Assembly: GCF_001421705.1 (NCBI RefSeq) | Contig: NZ_LMKO01000027.1 | Coordinates: 62,001-126,000 of the forward strand | Reading direction: 5' to 3' | DNA from: Xylophilus sp. Leaf220 | GTDB taxonomy: Bacteria > Pseudomonadota > Gammaproteobacteria > Burkholderiales > Burkholderiaceae_C | Length of the DNA: 64,000 nt | In this document: piece by piece, positions 1-8,387 of the stretch | Numbering within the stretch: the first letter of the stretch is position 1 | Layout: each line of letters opens with the position of its first letter | Translations under genes and position numbers: made by a program | Notes under the pieces: model-generated | Databases searched by the model: none | Seen by the model: only the letters and a program-made list of their open reading frames with translations | What the model was told of the DNA's origin: nothing

Positions 1-514
1 GGCGCAGGCTACCAGGCTTGTAGCTATGCGGCCGAGCGGCGCCCGGTCGGTGGAAGTGAGTTGGTGTGGGTGCATGGCAGGTAATGGACCACGACCGGCG
101 TCCACGGTGCGCCCGAAGATATGTCAGGGTGTAAATACGGGTCTTAAAACGTACTGACAGTGCGACATCTCCCGCACGAGTTGCGGAATTGTCCTATTGA
201 CATGTATTCGGTGTGGTTGATTACGGATCCTTCGTTTCACCGCGAACGCCGTTTCCTCTGGAGAAAATTCAAGAAGAAGTGCAACACGACGGCGGAAGTT
301 CCATCCGTCCGAGCTGCTTGACAAAAGTTTGCACAACGATTTCAGCGCAGTATTTATGCCCCTGCTTGGTGCATTTGGTGGCGAAAATGTAAGTTATTTT
401 GCATAAATAGCATTACAAATTCGTCAACTGGCTGCCATAAATGGAACGTACAAACGGGGCTCTCGCAGTCCGGGCCATCCGGTTATTACCCATCCGCTTC
501 ATCAGGAGTTTCCC
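1..514. other. Intergenic leader upstream of the repeat-protein locus
   Basis: I see no convincing gene in this stretch. The 70-codon frame on the minus strand at 124-336 has no recognisable domain and no clear ribosome binding site. The last 170 bases (about 340-450) are clearly richer in A+T than the coding DNA around them, which fits a promoter region for the gene starting at 515. A TTGACA hexamer lies at 197-202, but its best -10 partner is poor, so I do not call a promoter. Confidence 0.5.
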
Positions 515-883
515 ATGCAGAAGAAATTTGCCCTCGTCGGTATCGTCTCCCTGGCCTTCGTCTCGTCCGCCGCCTTCGCTCAAACTGCCAGCATCAGCGT
601 GCCGGGTGTCGGCAAGGCTTCGGGTTCGATGGGTTCGACCGTCGAGCGCAGCAATATCACGGTCGCCAACAACACGGCGCGCGACGTGCTGGTCGGCGGT
701 GGATCGGCCAGCATCCTGAAGCTGGGCGGACAGGTCGAGATGAGCGGCGTGGCCAACGTCAACAGCGTCAACATCACCGGCTCCACGCTGCGCGACTCCA
801 ACATCACCGTCAGCGGCAACACGGCAGAGAACATCAAGGCCATCGGCGGCACGGCCAACGTCAACTCGGTCAACATCAACTGA
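515..883 (+). CDS. Small secreted two-repeat protein (122 aa), candidate fibre subunit
   Basis: The start is supported by AGGAG at 504-508, six bases before the ATG. Residues 1-22 form a classic signal peptide ending in AFA before Gln23. The mature part is about 100 residues, poor in charge and rich in Ser, Asn, Gly, Thr and Val. It holds two copies of a repeat unit, each with S-N-I-T-V near the front, N-T-A in the middle, a GG turn and ANVNSVNI at the end. The first copy has a loop of about 15 residues after the GG turn; the second lacks it. The unit is the same as in the 1214-aa protein that follows. Curli CsgA is also a small secreted protein of Ser/Asn/Gly-rich repeats exported through CsgG. 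By analogy this may be a major subunit, but it has no recognisable curlin repeat and I do not know its family. Confidence 0.8.
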   Translation: MQKKFALVGIVSLAFVSSAAFAQTASISVPGVGKASGSMGSTVERSNITVANNTARDVLVGGGSASILKLGGQVEMSGVANVNSVNITGSTLRDSNITVSGNTAENIKAIGGTANVNSVNIN

Positions 884-901
884 GTCCAGACACCGTGCGC
901 C

Positions 902-929
902 GCATCGATGCCCTCGGGGCATGCGATGC
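902..929 (+). promoter_or_regulatory. Intercistronic hairpin between the small and large repeat-protein genes
   Basis: GCATCGATGCCC at 902-913 pairs with GGGCATGCGATGC at 917-929 around a TCG loop, leaving one bulged base. No run of T follows, so it is not a standard intrinsic terminator. It could partly stop transcription or protect the upstream mRNA, so that the small protein is made in excess of the large one. That role is inferred. Confidence 0.5.
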
Positions 930-978
930 CGGTGCGTGACACCGCGATCTGCGTCCGCAGATCCCTCCGGAGCCGCTT

Positions 979-3900
979 GTGATCGTCGTCCCCCCCAAGA
1001 AACTGCTGGCACTCGCCGTGCTGTGCACCATGCCGGCCGTGCATGCGCAAGAGAGCGTGTTGCACGGCCTGGGCTGGATCACCGAACGGCCCGGCACCGA
1101 GGTCGATGCCCGCTCGCAGGTGCGGTCGGTCGGAAACCAGTCGCGCGCGGCGGTCAGCGCCAGCGGCGGCAAGGTCAGCGCCGGTCCTGGCGGACTGGCG
1201 GGTTCGGTCGACCTGGTGTCGACGGCGCAGGCCAACGTCATCGGGCTCAGCGCGCTCACCGTGCGCAACACGCAGATCGACGTGCTGCAGAACCAGGTGT
1301 CGGGCTTCATCGCCGCGGTGGGCGGCGCGGCGACGGCCAACACCGTACTTCTTTCGGGCGGCGCCGCACGGCGCCCGCTCACCGATTCCCGGGTGCAGCT
1401 CTCCGGCAACCGGGCCAGCGACGTGCAGGCCATCGGGTTCAAGGGGCAGGTGATGGTGGGGGCCGGCTCGCTGCAACTGCCGGGTCGCGCCAGCGCCAAC
1501 AGCGTGCTGATGAACGAAAGCGACACGGTGCGCACGCAGGTGACCGGGGTCGGCAACGTGGCCCACGGCATCACCGCAGTGGGCGGATCGGCACTGGCCA
1601 ATGCACTCACCACCAGCAAGAGCACGCTGGAGGACACGCGCATCAGCCAGAGCGGCAACCAGGCGCGCGACATCCGCGCCGGTGGCGGATCGGCCGGCGT
1701 GGGCTGGGGGGCGGTGCTCGATGCGCAGCTCAACGGGGTCGCCGCGGCCAATGCGGTGGCATTGGCCGGCAGCCGGGTGCGGGGCGCCCAGATCGACCAG
1801 AGCCGCAACACTGCGCAGGGCAGTCTGTCGGTCGGTGGCAGCGCGCTGGCGAACAGCGTGAGCCTGTCGGACTACCAGGGAACCGATCTTCGCGCCTACC
1901 GGGCGCAGCAGAGCGGCAATACCGCGAAGGCGGTCGACGCGTGGGGGGGCGAGGCGACGGTGCTCAAGGGTGCCATCGCATCGGTCGACAACGCGGCGAT
2001 GGCGCTCGCCAATTCCATCTCGGTGAACCGTGGCGATCTGCAGGGCAGCACGCGGCACATGCTGTCGGGCAACCAGGCCGACACGGTCCAGGCCGCAGGC
2101 GGCGGCGCGTCGGCCAACAGCATCTGGCTGGACGACTCGACCGCCCGCAACAGCCAGGTCACCCTGACCGGCAACACCGCCCGCAACATCGACACCGCCG
2201 GTGGCCGCGCCACGATCGGCGGTGGATACGTGGGCAGCTTCGAGCGGCAGGGCCGCGCAGTGGCCAACAGCCTGGTGCTCGACCGCCAGTCGTCGTTGCA
2301 GGACACGCCGGTGACTCTGTCGGGCAACGAGACGGCCGGCGTCCGCGGAACCGGCGGGCTGGCGGCGGCGGCGAGCGTGCTGGCCAGCAACGGCAGGATC
2401 GGCGACGGCAGCATCGCGATCACCGGCAACCGTACCGACGGTGTCGCCGCGCGGGGATTCGACAACAGTGTCGGCGGCGGACTTCTCTACAGCGCCAAGC
2501 AGCAGGCGGTCGCGCTGGCGAACGGGCTCGGCGTCTTCGACTCGACCGCCGATGCGCGCTCCCTGGTCTTTTCGGGCAATACCGCGCGGGCGTTGTCCGC
2601 CCAGGGCGGCAAGGTCAATGCCAACAGCGTGAGCCTGGAGCAGGGCGACGGCGACGGAGCCGCGCCTTCGCGCCTGTCGGCCAACGTCACGGTGACGGGC
2701 AACACAGCGACCCAGCTGTCGACCGGCGCCAGCTCGACCACCGGGTTTGGCAAGGCGTTCAGCTCGGAGAGCGTCGCCCGCGCCGCGGCCAATGCGGTGG
2801 TGCTCAGCCACGGCGCCACGGTGGATGCGGGCTCGCCGGTGTCCCTGGCCGGCAACGATGCCCGCAACGTCGGCGCGATCGGCGGCACCGCGCTGGTCAA
2901 TGCGCTGGCGGCCTACCGCAGCGCATCGGTGAGCCGCAGTCCGCTCGCCCTCTCCGGCAACCGCGCGTCGGAGGTCTCCACCGGGGGCATCTACAACCAG
3001 GTCGGCGGGATCGGCAGCGCGCGCAACGGCGTGCTGGCGGCCAATGCGGTCTACTTGGAAGGGCCCGGCGGCGTGCGCATGGACGGCACGCCGGTGCAAC
3101 TGTCGGGCAACACCGCCACCACCCTGCGGGCCGACGGCGGCCGGGTGAACGCGAATGCGCTGGCCATCAACGGCGACGGGGCCCTGACGGCATCGCAGGT
3201 CACGCTGACCGGCAACGAAGCGCGCAACGTCACCAGCCAGGGCGACGAACGCACGGTGCTCGGCCATGCGATCGACAAGGGCGTGGGCACCGCCAGCGCG
3301 AACACGGTGCAGGTGCTTGGCACGCTCCGGGCGAGCAGCCTCCAGTTGCTGGCGAACGTGGCCTCCCGCGTGTCCGCCGACAAGGGCCTCGCGGCGGCCA
3401 ACAGCGTCGTGGCCGACCAGGCGGGCCAGGTGGACGGTCTGCAGGCCAGCATCGTCGGCAACGTGGCCAACGATGTCCGGGCCCGCGACGGGCGCATGGC
3501 ACTGGCCAACACGGTGCTGAACGCAGGCCGGTTCTCGGGCGCGCGTGTCGGCATCACCGGCAACACCGGGTCGGCGCAGACGGGCAGCGCCGACGCGCTG
3601 GCCAACAGCCTGCGCAATGGCGAGGGCGCGAGCCTCTCCGGAGGCTCGGCGACGCTGGCAGGCAACAACGGCGCGGCCCAGGGCGGCGGCATGGTCAACA
3701 GCATTGACAACGCCGGCTCGCTCTCCGGCGCCGGCGTGACCGTGGTGGGCAACCGCGGCACGGTCGGTGGCAGCGGCAAGGCCAACAGCCTGCACAACCG
3801 CGGCCGCCTGACGGGCAGCACGGTGCAATTGGCCGGCAACAACGGAAACGCGGCCGGCCAGGGCGTGGTCAACAGTGTCGACAACCAGGGCCAGCTGAGC

Positions 3901-4623
3901 GGATCCAACATTACCATCCTGGGCAACCAGGGGAGCGCGCAGGGCAACGGCATCGCCAATGCGCTGGTCAACACCGGCAGCGTGGCCGGCAGCCAGATCA
4001 CCATCCTCGGCAACCGTGGGAATGCGAGCGGCGGCGCGGTCAACAGCGTGCGCAACGAGGGCGCGGTGTCGGGCAGCCAGATCGTGCTGATGGGCAACCA
4101 GGGCAGCGCCAGCGGCGGCATGGTCAACAGCGTCTCCAACAAGGGCACGATGACCGGCGGGCAGATCGCCATCGTCGGCAACCGCGGCACGTCGTCCGGC
4201 GGCGGCACCGTCAACAGCGTGGACAACCGCGGCATCTTGACCGGCCAGGTGATGATCGCCGGCAACCAGGGCACGGCGGTCGGCGGCGGCACCGTCAATT
4301 CGCTGGTCAACCGGGGGCTGATGACCGGCAACGTGGTGATCGCGGGCAACCGGGGCACGGCCATGGCCGGCGGTACCTCCAATTCGGTGATCAACCACGG
4401 GGTGCTGACCGGCACCGTCGCCATCGTCGGCAACGCCACGGCCGCCGGTGCGGGGATGACGTCGGGCAGCGTGCGCAACATGGGTGCGCTGGTCGGTGCG
4501 GCCGCGGTGACGGCCAACGTCCCGATGGTTGCCAACCCCGGCTACACGGTACCGATGCCGTCCACCGGCGTTGTGAATCATTCTGTAACCATTGTGCCCG
4601 GGTTCAACATGACCAATATGTAA
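979..4623 (+). CDS. Large secreted repeat protein (1214 aa), putative adhesin or fibre
   Basis: The GTG start is preceded by GGAG at 969-972 with six bases of spacing, and a signal peptide of about 23 residues ends in VHA before Gln. The rest is almost wholly repeats. Residues about 45-855 hold some 19 units with the core x-[ST]-G-N-x-A, a GG turn and A-N-[ST]-V. Units with a short turn (about 33-38 residues) alternate with units carrying a loop of about 15-20 extra residues. From about residue 855 to 1170 the units shorten to about 28 residues (core G-N-x-G, then V-N-S-V/I-x-N). The C-terminus is a short non-repeat tail. There is no autotransporter barrel, no sortase motif and no visible cysteine pairs, so export probably depends on the CsgG/HfaB-like pore encoded downstream. 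A beta-solenoid fold is my inference. The holdfast anchor HfaD is a possible distant relative, unproven. Confidence 0.8.
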   Translation: MIVVPPKKLLALAVLCTMPAVHAQESVLHGLGWITERPGTEVDARSQVRSVGNQSRAAVSASGGKVSAGPGGLAGSVDLVSTAQANVIGLSALTVRNTQIDVLQNQVSGFIAAVGGAATANTVLLSGGAARRPLTDSRVQLSGNRASDVQAIGFKGQVMVGAGSLQLPGRASANSVLMNESDTVRTQVTGVGNVAHGITAVGGSALANALTTSKSTLEDTRISQSGNQARDIRAGGGSAGVGWGAVLDAQLNGVAAANAVALAGSRVRGAQIDQSRNTAQGSLSVGGSALANSVSLSDYQGTDLRAYRAQQSGNTAKAVDAWGGEATVLKGAIASVDNAAMALANSISVNRGDLQGSTRHMLSGNQADTVQAAGGGASANSIWLDDSTARNSQVTLTGNTARNIDTAGGRATIGGGYVGSFERQGRAVANSLVLDRQSSLQDTPVTLSGNETAGVRGTGGLAAAASVLASNGRIGDGSIAITGNRTDGVAARGFDNSVGGGLLYSAKQQAVALANGLGVFDSTADARSLVFSGNTARALSAQGGKVNANSVSLEQGDGDGAAPSRLSANVTVTGNTATQLSTGASSTTGFGKAFSSESVARAAANAVVLSHGATVDAGSPVSLAGNDARNVGAIGGTALVNALAAYRSASVSRSPLALSGNRASEVSTGGIYNQVGGIGSARNGVLAANAVYLEGPGGVRMDGTPVQLSGNTATTLRADGGRVNANALAINGDGALTASQVTLTGNEARNVTSQGDERTVLGHAIDKGVGTASANTVQVLGTLRASSLQLLANVASRVSADKGLAAANSVVADQAGQVDGLQASIVGNVANDVRARDGRMALANTVLNAGRFSGARVGITGNTGSAQTGSADALANSLRNGEGASLSGGSATLAGNNGAAQGGGMVNSIDNAGSLSGAGVTVVGNRGTVGGSGKANSLHNRGRLTGSTVQLAGNNGNAAGQGVVNSVDNQGQLSGSNITILGNQGSAQGNGIANALVNTGSVAGSQITILGNRGNASGGAVNSVRNEGAVSGSQIVLMGNQGSASGGMVNSVSNKGTMTGGQIAIVGNRGTSSGGGTVNSVDNRGILTGQVMIAGNQGTAVGGGTVNSLVNRGLMTGNVVIAGNRGTAMAGGTSNSVINHGVLTGTVAIVGNATAAGAGMTSGSVRNMGALVGAAAVTANVPMVANPGYTVPMPSTGVVNHSVTIVPGFNMTNM

Positions 4624-4697
4624 TGCGGGGCGACGCGGCCGACCGGCCGTCTTCCGCATGGCAGGCCGCACGGCCGACACCCTTAGAGGAGGATCAG

Positions 4698-5153
4698 ATG
4701 CAGTCCAACACAGCTTTCCATCCGCACGGTTTCGTCCGCTGCGCCACCCTGTCGGCAGCGGTCGTGCTGGCCCTGGCATCGGGCGCGAGCCACGCCCAAC
4801 TGGTGAACTACGGCGAGCAGTTGTCCACCTACAAGGACAACCAGACCAGCGGCGTTCGGTTGATCGATGCCACCACGCCGAGCGTGGCGGCGCGGGCGCG
4901 GGTGGCGCGTGCCCTGTCCCAGAACACGGTGGTCGACCAGTCGGCGCTGGTGCAGCCGGACGGCACGCTGAAGCTGCCCGAAGACCAGAAGAACGTGGTG
5001 ATCCGGACCACCTACAACGATGTCACCCGCGCTGCCGACGGCACGCTGCGGGTCGCCAGTCCCACGATCCAGGGCAACGTCAACGGCAACGTGACCCTGT
5101 TCGTGGACGGCAAGGGCGTCCAGAACATCACCGTGCTGAACAACGGCCGATAA
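4698..5153 (+). CDS. Small secreted protein (151 aa) of the CsgG/HfaB locus
   Basis: The frame is open from 4623, but GAGGAGGA at 4686-4693 points to the ATG at 4698. A signal peptide follows (hydrophobic core about residues 19-31, ending SHA before Gln). The mature protein has no cysteine. Its C-terminal third contains IQGNVNGNVTLF and a closing NITVLNNGR, a pattern of Gly-Asn turns and short beta strands that recalls curlin-like proteins and the Caulobacter holdfast protein HfaA. It lies between the large repeat protein and the secretion lipoprotein and is probably in the same operon. It may be a minor subunit, nucleator or anchor, but I do not recognise the family with certainty. Confidence 0.75.
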   Translation: MQSNTAFHPHGFVRCATLSAAVVLALASGASHAQLVNYGEQLSTYKDNQTSGVRLIDATTPSVAARARVARALSQNTVVDQSALVQPDGTLKLPEDQKNVVIRTTYNDVTRAADGTLRVASPTIQGNVNGNVTLFVDGKGVQNITVLNNGR

Positions 5154-5182
5154 GGAACGCGGGCGAGGGGCCCGGCGCTGCT

Positions 5183-5216
5183 GCTGCCGCAGCGTGGCGC
5201 GTTGCCGTGCGGCAGC
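5183..5216 (+). promoter_or_regulatory. Hairpin upstream of the secretion lipoprotein gene
   Basis: GCTGCCGCA at 5183-5191 is an exact inverted match to TGCGGCAGC at 5208-5216, with a 16-base loop. No T run follows. It sits in the 103-base gap before the CsgG/HfaB-like gene and may set mRNA stability or translation there. The function is inferred. Confidence 0.35.
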
Positions 5217-5256
5217 GTGTCCTGCAAGTCATCCAGAACAACTCTCTACAAACAGA

Positions 5257-6456
5257 ATGACCACGTCTCTGCAATTTCTCTCCCGCACCGCGGCCGCATG
5301 CTGCATCGCCGCCGCGCTGGCGGGCTGCGCCAATACCCAGAACGCGCTGAGCGATGCCAACAAGCTGCTGGCCGAGCGCGAGGCCGACAAGCCGTTGCCG
5401 AGCGCCAACCTCAGCCAGTACGCGCCCGCCCTGGCCCGCCTGGGACGGATGCTCGACATCTACAAGGACGGCGATCCGGTCATCTACATGCAGACCCGCA
5501 ACATCCTCGATGCGACCAACCTGTCGCATCCGCTGGTGGGCGCCGAAATTCCGGGCGACATCACCGAGATGGTCCGTACCGCGGTCAACCGCATCGGCGC
5601 GCGGGTGGTCTATGTGCCGTACCACCCCGACTACCTGGTGTCGCAGGCCCAGTTGGGTGCCAAGTTCGGCGTGACGATGCCCGACTTCCTGATCACCGGC
5701 GCCCTGACCGAGTTCGACCGCGCGCTGTCGGGCGCCGGCCGCTCCAACAACGCCAGCATCGAGTTCGGCAGCGGTCGCGGCAACACCGCACTCGGCTTCG
5801 ATAACAAGCGCACGGCCATCTTCTCGGCCCTGGCGCTCGACCTGAACCTGGTGAGCTTCAACACCCAGCAGATGGTGCCCCGCATCCAGGCGTCCAACGT
5901 CGTGAAGGTGCTGAACTTCAGCTCCGAGGACAACGCCAGCCTGGGCTTCTACGGCGATGCTTTCGGCTTCAAGCTCGAAGGCAAGTACCTGCAGGGCCGG
6001 CATTCCGCGATCCGCACCCTGGTCGACCTGAGCGTGCTCGAGATCGTCGGCAAGGCGACCAACACGCCGTACTGGCGCTGCATCCCCAACGGCACACCCG
6101 ACCCGGTCGTGGTCGACAACATGCGGGCGTCGTTCGAATCGCTGGCGCCCGAGATGAAGATCGGCCTGGTGCAGGTCATGCTGCGCAAGTACGGCCAGCC
6201 GGTGGTCGTCACCCAGCAGTTCGACGAGCCCACCAAGAACGCGGTGCGCGCGGTCTACGGCAGCCGGTTCCCGCAGGTGGGCGACCAGGTCGACGTGCTC
6301 ACCTGGGCCGGTTTCGAGCCGCTCTTCTTCAACGTGCCGATGGCCTGGGACGCCGAGATGGTGCAGGCTGCCGCTGCGCAGGCCGCGCGCGATGCCGCCC
6401 CGCCGCCGCCGAAGCCGATGGCCCCGGTGACCGCCCAGCCCGGAGGCGCAGCATGA
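5257..6456 (+). CDS. CsgG/HfaB-family outer-membrane secretion lipoprotein (399 aa)
   Basis: The start at 5257 gives a lipoprotein signal peptide with lipobox LAGC (Cys24). Position +2 is Ala, which fits outer-membrane sorting. An in-frame start at 5194 would place an unlikely 21-residue extension before it. The middle has the CsgG order: a segment around GAEIPGDITEMVRTAVN, a strand ITGALTEFDRALSG, the LDLNLVSFNTQQMVPRI strand pair, and the helix ending IRTLVDLSVLEIVGKAT. In curli CsgG forms the nonameric export channel; in Caulobacter HfaB is needed to place the holdfast anchors. The C-terminal 120 residues extend past CsgG's usual length (about 277 aa) and end in a Pro/Ala-rich tail. Its 3' end overlaps the next gene by 4 bases (ATGA). 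I am confident of the superfamily and less so of which branch. Confidence 0.82.
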   Translation: MTTSLQFLSRTAAACCIAAALAGCANTQNALSDANKLLAEREADKPLPSANLSQYAPALARLGRMLDIYKDGDPVIYMQTRNILDATNLSHPLVGAEIPGDITEMVRTAVNRIGARVVYVPYHPDYLVSQAQLGAKFGVTMPDFLITGALTEFDRALSGAGRSNNASIEFGSGRGNTALGFDNKRTAIFSALALDLNLVSFNTQQMVPRIQASNVVKVLNFSSEDNASLGFYGDAFGFKLEGKYLQGRHSAIRTLVDLSVLEIVGKATNTPYWRCIPNGTPDPVVVDNMRASFESLAPEMKIGLVQVMLRKYGQPVVVTQQFDEPTKNAVRAVYGSRFPQVGDQVDVLTWAGFEPLFFNVPMAWDAEMVQAAAAQAARDAAPPPPKPMAPVTAQPGGAA

Positions 6457-7256
6457 AGCGGGTTCTACCGGCGCACCGCCTCGTGGCCCGCCAGGCACGC
6501 GGCTGGGCCGTGGCGGCATCCGTCGCCGTTGCGTGCGCCGCGCAGGCCCAGACGGCGGGCGTCGGCATTCCGGGCGGCAGCGGCGCGGCGGCGACCGGTG
6601 CGCCGGCAGCCTCCACCGTGGCGCAGCCCGCCTCCAGCGGCGCGCGCTACATCGAGTCGTGCCAGCAGTCGATCGACCGTGGCGTCGGCGGCCTGGGCTG
6701 CCAGGGGCCGCTCTACACCAACGAGATCTCGCGTTTGAAGGAAGAAGCGCTGCGCACCAACAACGCATCGCTGCTCACCCTGCTGGGCGATGCCTACCAG
6801 AGCAACCGGTCCTCGGTGTCCGACATCGGCCAGGCCTACCGCTGGTACCTGTTGGGCGCGGTGCGGGGCGATCCGCGCGCGATGGAGCGGCTGACGGCGC
6901 TCTACAAGGACGGCCGCGGCGTGCAGCAGGACAAGATCAAGGCGCTGGGCTATGCCCGCCTGACCGAGCGGCTGGCGATTCCGGGCTCCAGTTCCGCCCA
7001 GGGCGCGGCCGAGACCATCCGCAGCCTCGGCAGCGAGATGGCCGACGAGGAGATGGTGCTGGCCGACCGTTTCGCCAGCGAGTTCGACGCGATGGTACGC
7101 AGCCGTGCCGGCACCGCGGCACAGGGCGGTGGCGGCGCGGCCGCCACCGGGGTGCCCGGCGTGGGCGCCGCGCAGCCGCCCGAGGCCGCCGCGGCCCCGG
7201 TACCGCCGTCGACCACGGTGATCACCGTTCCGCGCGGCGGCGGCGCGGCCCGCTGA
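6453..7256 (+). CDS. Periplasmic Sel1-like repeat protein (267 aa)
   Basis: The start overlaps the stop of the secretion lipoprotein, implying translational coupling. An N-terminal signal peptide ends near AQAQT (about residue 33). Residues about 100-180 hold two Sel1-like helical repeats (AYRWYLLGAVRGDPRAM and DKIKALGYARLTERLA), the alpha-solenoid type used for protein-protein contacts. Low-complexity Gly/Ala/Pro-rich segments flank them, and the C-terminus is a Pro/Val/Gly tail. Its job is unknown. In this setting a periplasmic scaffold or chaperone for the exported repeat proteins is plausible, by analogy with CsgE and CsgF, though no sequence likeness to those is visible. Confidence 0.75.
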   Translation: MKRVLPAHRLVARQARGWAVAASVAVACAAQAQTAGVGIPGGSGAAATGAPAASTVAQPASSGARYIESCQQSIDRGVGGLGCQGPLYTNEISRLKEEALRTNNASLLTLLGDAYQSNRSSVSDIGQAYRWYLLGAVRGDPRAMERLTALYKDGRGVQQDKIKALGYARLTERLAIPGSSSAQGAAETIRSLGSEMADEEMVLADRFASEFDAMVRSRAGTAAQGGGGAAATGVPGVGAAQPPEAAAAPVPPSTTVITVPRGGGAAR

Positions 7257-7305
7257 GCGTGCCGCGCGTCTTCGATCTTTCCCTTTCCATGGAGGATTCT
7301 TGCTC

Positions 7306-7674
7306 ATGCGATCACGCCAGAAGCTCTCGATATCCCTGCCGGCCCTTTTGTGGACCCTGGTCACCTGCGGCATCGCCATCGCCCAGCCGGGCGCCGTAGT
7401 GGTGGACCGGCCCGGCAGCGGCACCAACCGCATCGAGGTCACCGGCAACCAGGCGTCCGGCGTGGCGGTACGCTGCGCCGACGGCAGGGTGGCCGCCACG
7501 CCTCCGGCCAACGTCAACAGCGTGAACATCGACGGCCAGGCCCTGCGGGGCAAGACGGTGGTCGTCACCGGCCGCAACAGCCAGGACGTGCGGGTGGCCG
7601 GCAGCGGCTGCGACGGAACGCCGGCCGGCGCGGTTCCCCCGCCCGCCAACGTCAACAGCGTGAACATCCGCTGA
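7306..7674 (+). CDS. Second small secreted two-repeat protein (122 aa) with paired cysteines
   Basis: GGAGG at 7291-7295 is ten bases from the ATG at 7306; a TTG at 7300 would be too close. A signal peptide ends at about residue 26 (GIAIA before Gln). Two repeat units follow, each ending in ANVNSVNI exactly as in the protein at 515-883. Each unit also has one cysteine in its turn (RCADG and SGCDG) followed by a Pro-rich loop, and the two cysteines could form a disulphide between stacked repeats. The ANVNSVNI coding boxes are nearly identical in DNA to those at 751-775 and 853-877. It is probably a capping or minor subunit of the same structure. No known family is recognised. Confidence 0.78.
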   Translation: MRSRQKLSISLPALLWTLVTCGIAIAQPGAVVVDRPGSGTNRIEVTGNQASGVAVRCADGRVAATPPANVNSVNIDGQALRGKTVVVTGRNSQDVRVAGSGCDGTPAGAVPPPANVNSVNIR

Positions 7675-7763
7675 TCCTCGCCATCCCTTGGCGCAGCTCC
7701 GGCCCGGCGCCCGGCCCGCAGTCGCCGGTGCGCGTGTCCCGACCGTTTCGAAGGAAATCCACC

Positions 7764-8387
7764 ATGTCCCTCCCGTCCCCCCCTAATTCCTTTTCGCGCA
7801 GGCAGGTTCGGCTGCTGGTGCTTCCCGGCCTCGCAGCATTCGCATTCGGCCTGGCAGGGTGCTCCGATAAAGCGCCTACGCCGGTCGCAGCGCCCGCTGC
7901 CGTGCCCGCAGTTCCTGCGCCGGCTCCCGTTGCGGTCGCCCCGGCGGCGCCGGTGGCAGCGCTACCGGCAGCCGCTCCCGGTGCGGCAGCCGCTCCGCGC
8001 CAGGTGGCCTTGCAGGTGCAGGGCACCGCCGGCCCGGGCTTGTCGGTGCGTGTCAAGAGCGTGGAGATGGGCGACGACGCCACTCAGGTGGCCGTCAGCG
8101 CGTCCTATTCGAGCCGGATCTCGTCGTACACCAAGCTGGCGTCGATGGACACCTTCCTGGAGGACGAGGCCGGCAACCGCTTCATGCTGAAGCGTCCGGC
8201 CGACAACCCCGATCTGAAGATCGTCAGCGGCGACACGATGGAGGGCACCCTCGTCTTCCTGGGCGCGATCGCGCCCGGCACCAAGCAGGTCACGCTGGTG
8301 TTCAACCAGGGCATGCTGCCCGACAACTCGATCGGCCCGGGCCTGACGATGAAGCTTCCGCTGGTGGCCGGCGGCACCGCATCGTGA
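7764..8387 (+). CDS. Lipoprotein with Ala/Pro linker and Ig-like C-terminal domain (207 aa)
   Basis: AAGGAA at 7751-7756 supports this start. The signal peptide carries lipobox LAGC (Cys33), followed by about 55 residues of Ala/Pro/Val linker that could span from the membrane. The C-terminal 120 residues look like a beta sandwich of the kind seen in DUF4352-type extracellular domains, with alternating strands such as LSVRVKSVEM, QVAVSASYSS and TKQVTLVFNQG. It lies between the second small repeat protein and an OmpA-type protein and overlaps the latter by 4 bases. It may tether or cap the surface structure, but its function is unknown. Confidence 0.72.
   Translation: MSLPSPPNSFSRRQVRLLVLPGLAAFAFGLAGCSDKAPTPVAAPAAVPAVPAPAPVAVAPAAPVAALPAAAPGAAAAPRQVALQVQGTAGPGLSVRVKSVEMGDDATQVAVSASYSSRISSYTKLASMDTFLEDEAGNRFMLKRPADNPDLKIVSGDTMEGTLVFLGAIAPGTKQVTLVFNQGMLPDNSIGPGLTMKLPLVAGGTAS

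Noticed and set aside
124-336. A 70-codon minus-strand frame in the leader
   Set aside because: No recognisable domain, no good ribosome binding site and no neighbour on that strand.
3600-4450. Regular DNA repeats that might suggest a CRISPR array or a minisatellite
   Set aside because: The period of about 84-87 bases is in frame with the protein repeats and the 'spacers' also encode conserved residues, so it is a coding repeat.
979-4623. Reading the large repeat protein as an autotransporter or two-partner secretion exoprotein
   Set aside because: There is no C-terminal beta-barrel, no extended signal peptide and no N-terminal TPS domain, and no TpsB partner gene in the locus.
580-4779. 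A 1399-codon open frame on the minus strand across the repeat protein
   Set aside because: It mirrors the repeat gene, has extreme Arg/His/Gly/Ala composition and no signal peptide or domain. It is a shadow of high GC codon use.
7764-8387. A possible Tat signal (SRR near the N-terminus) in the lipoprotein
   Set aside because: The motif is incomplete and the hydrophobic core plus lipobox fit ordinary Sec lipoprotein export.
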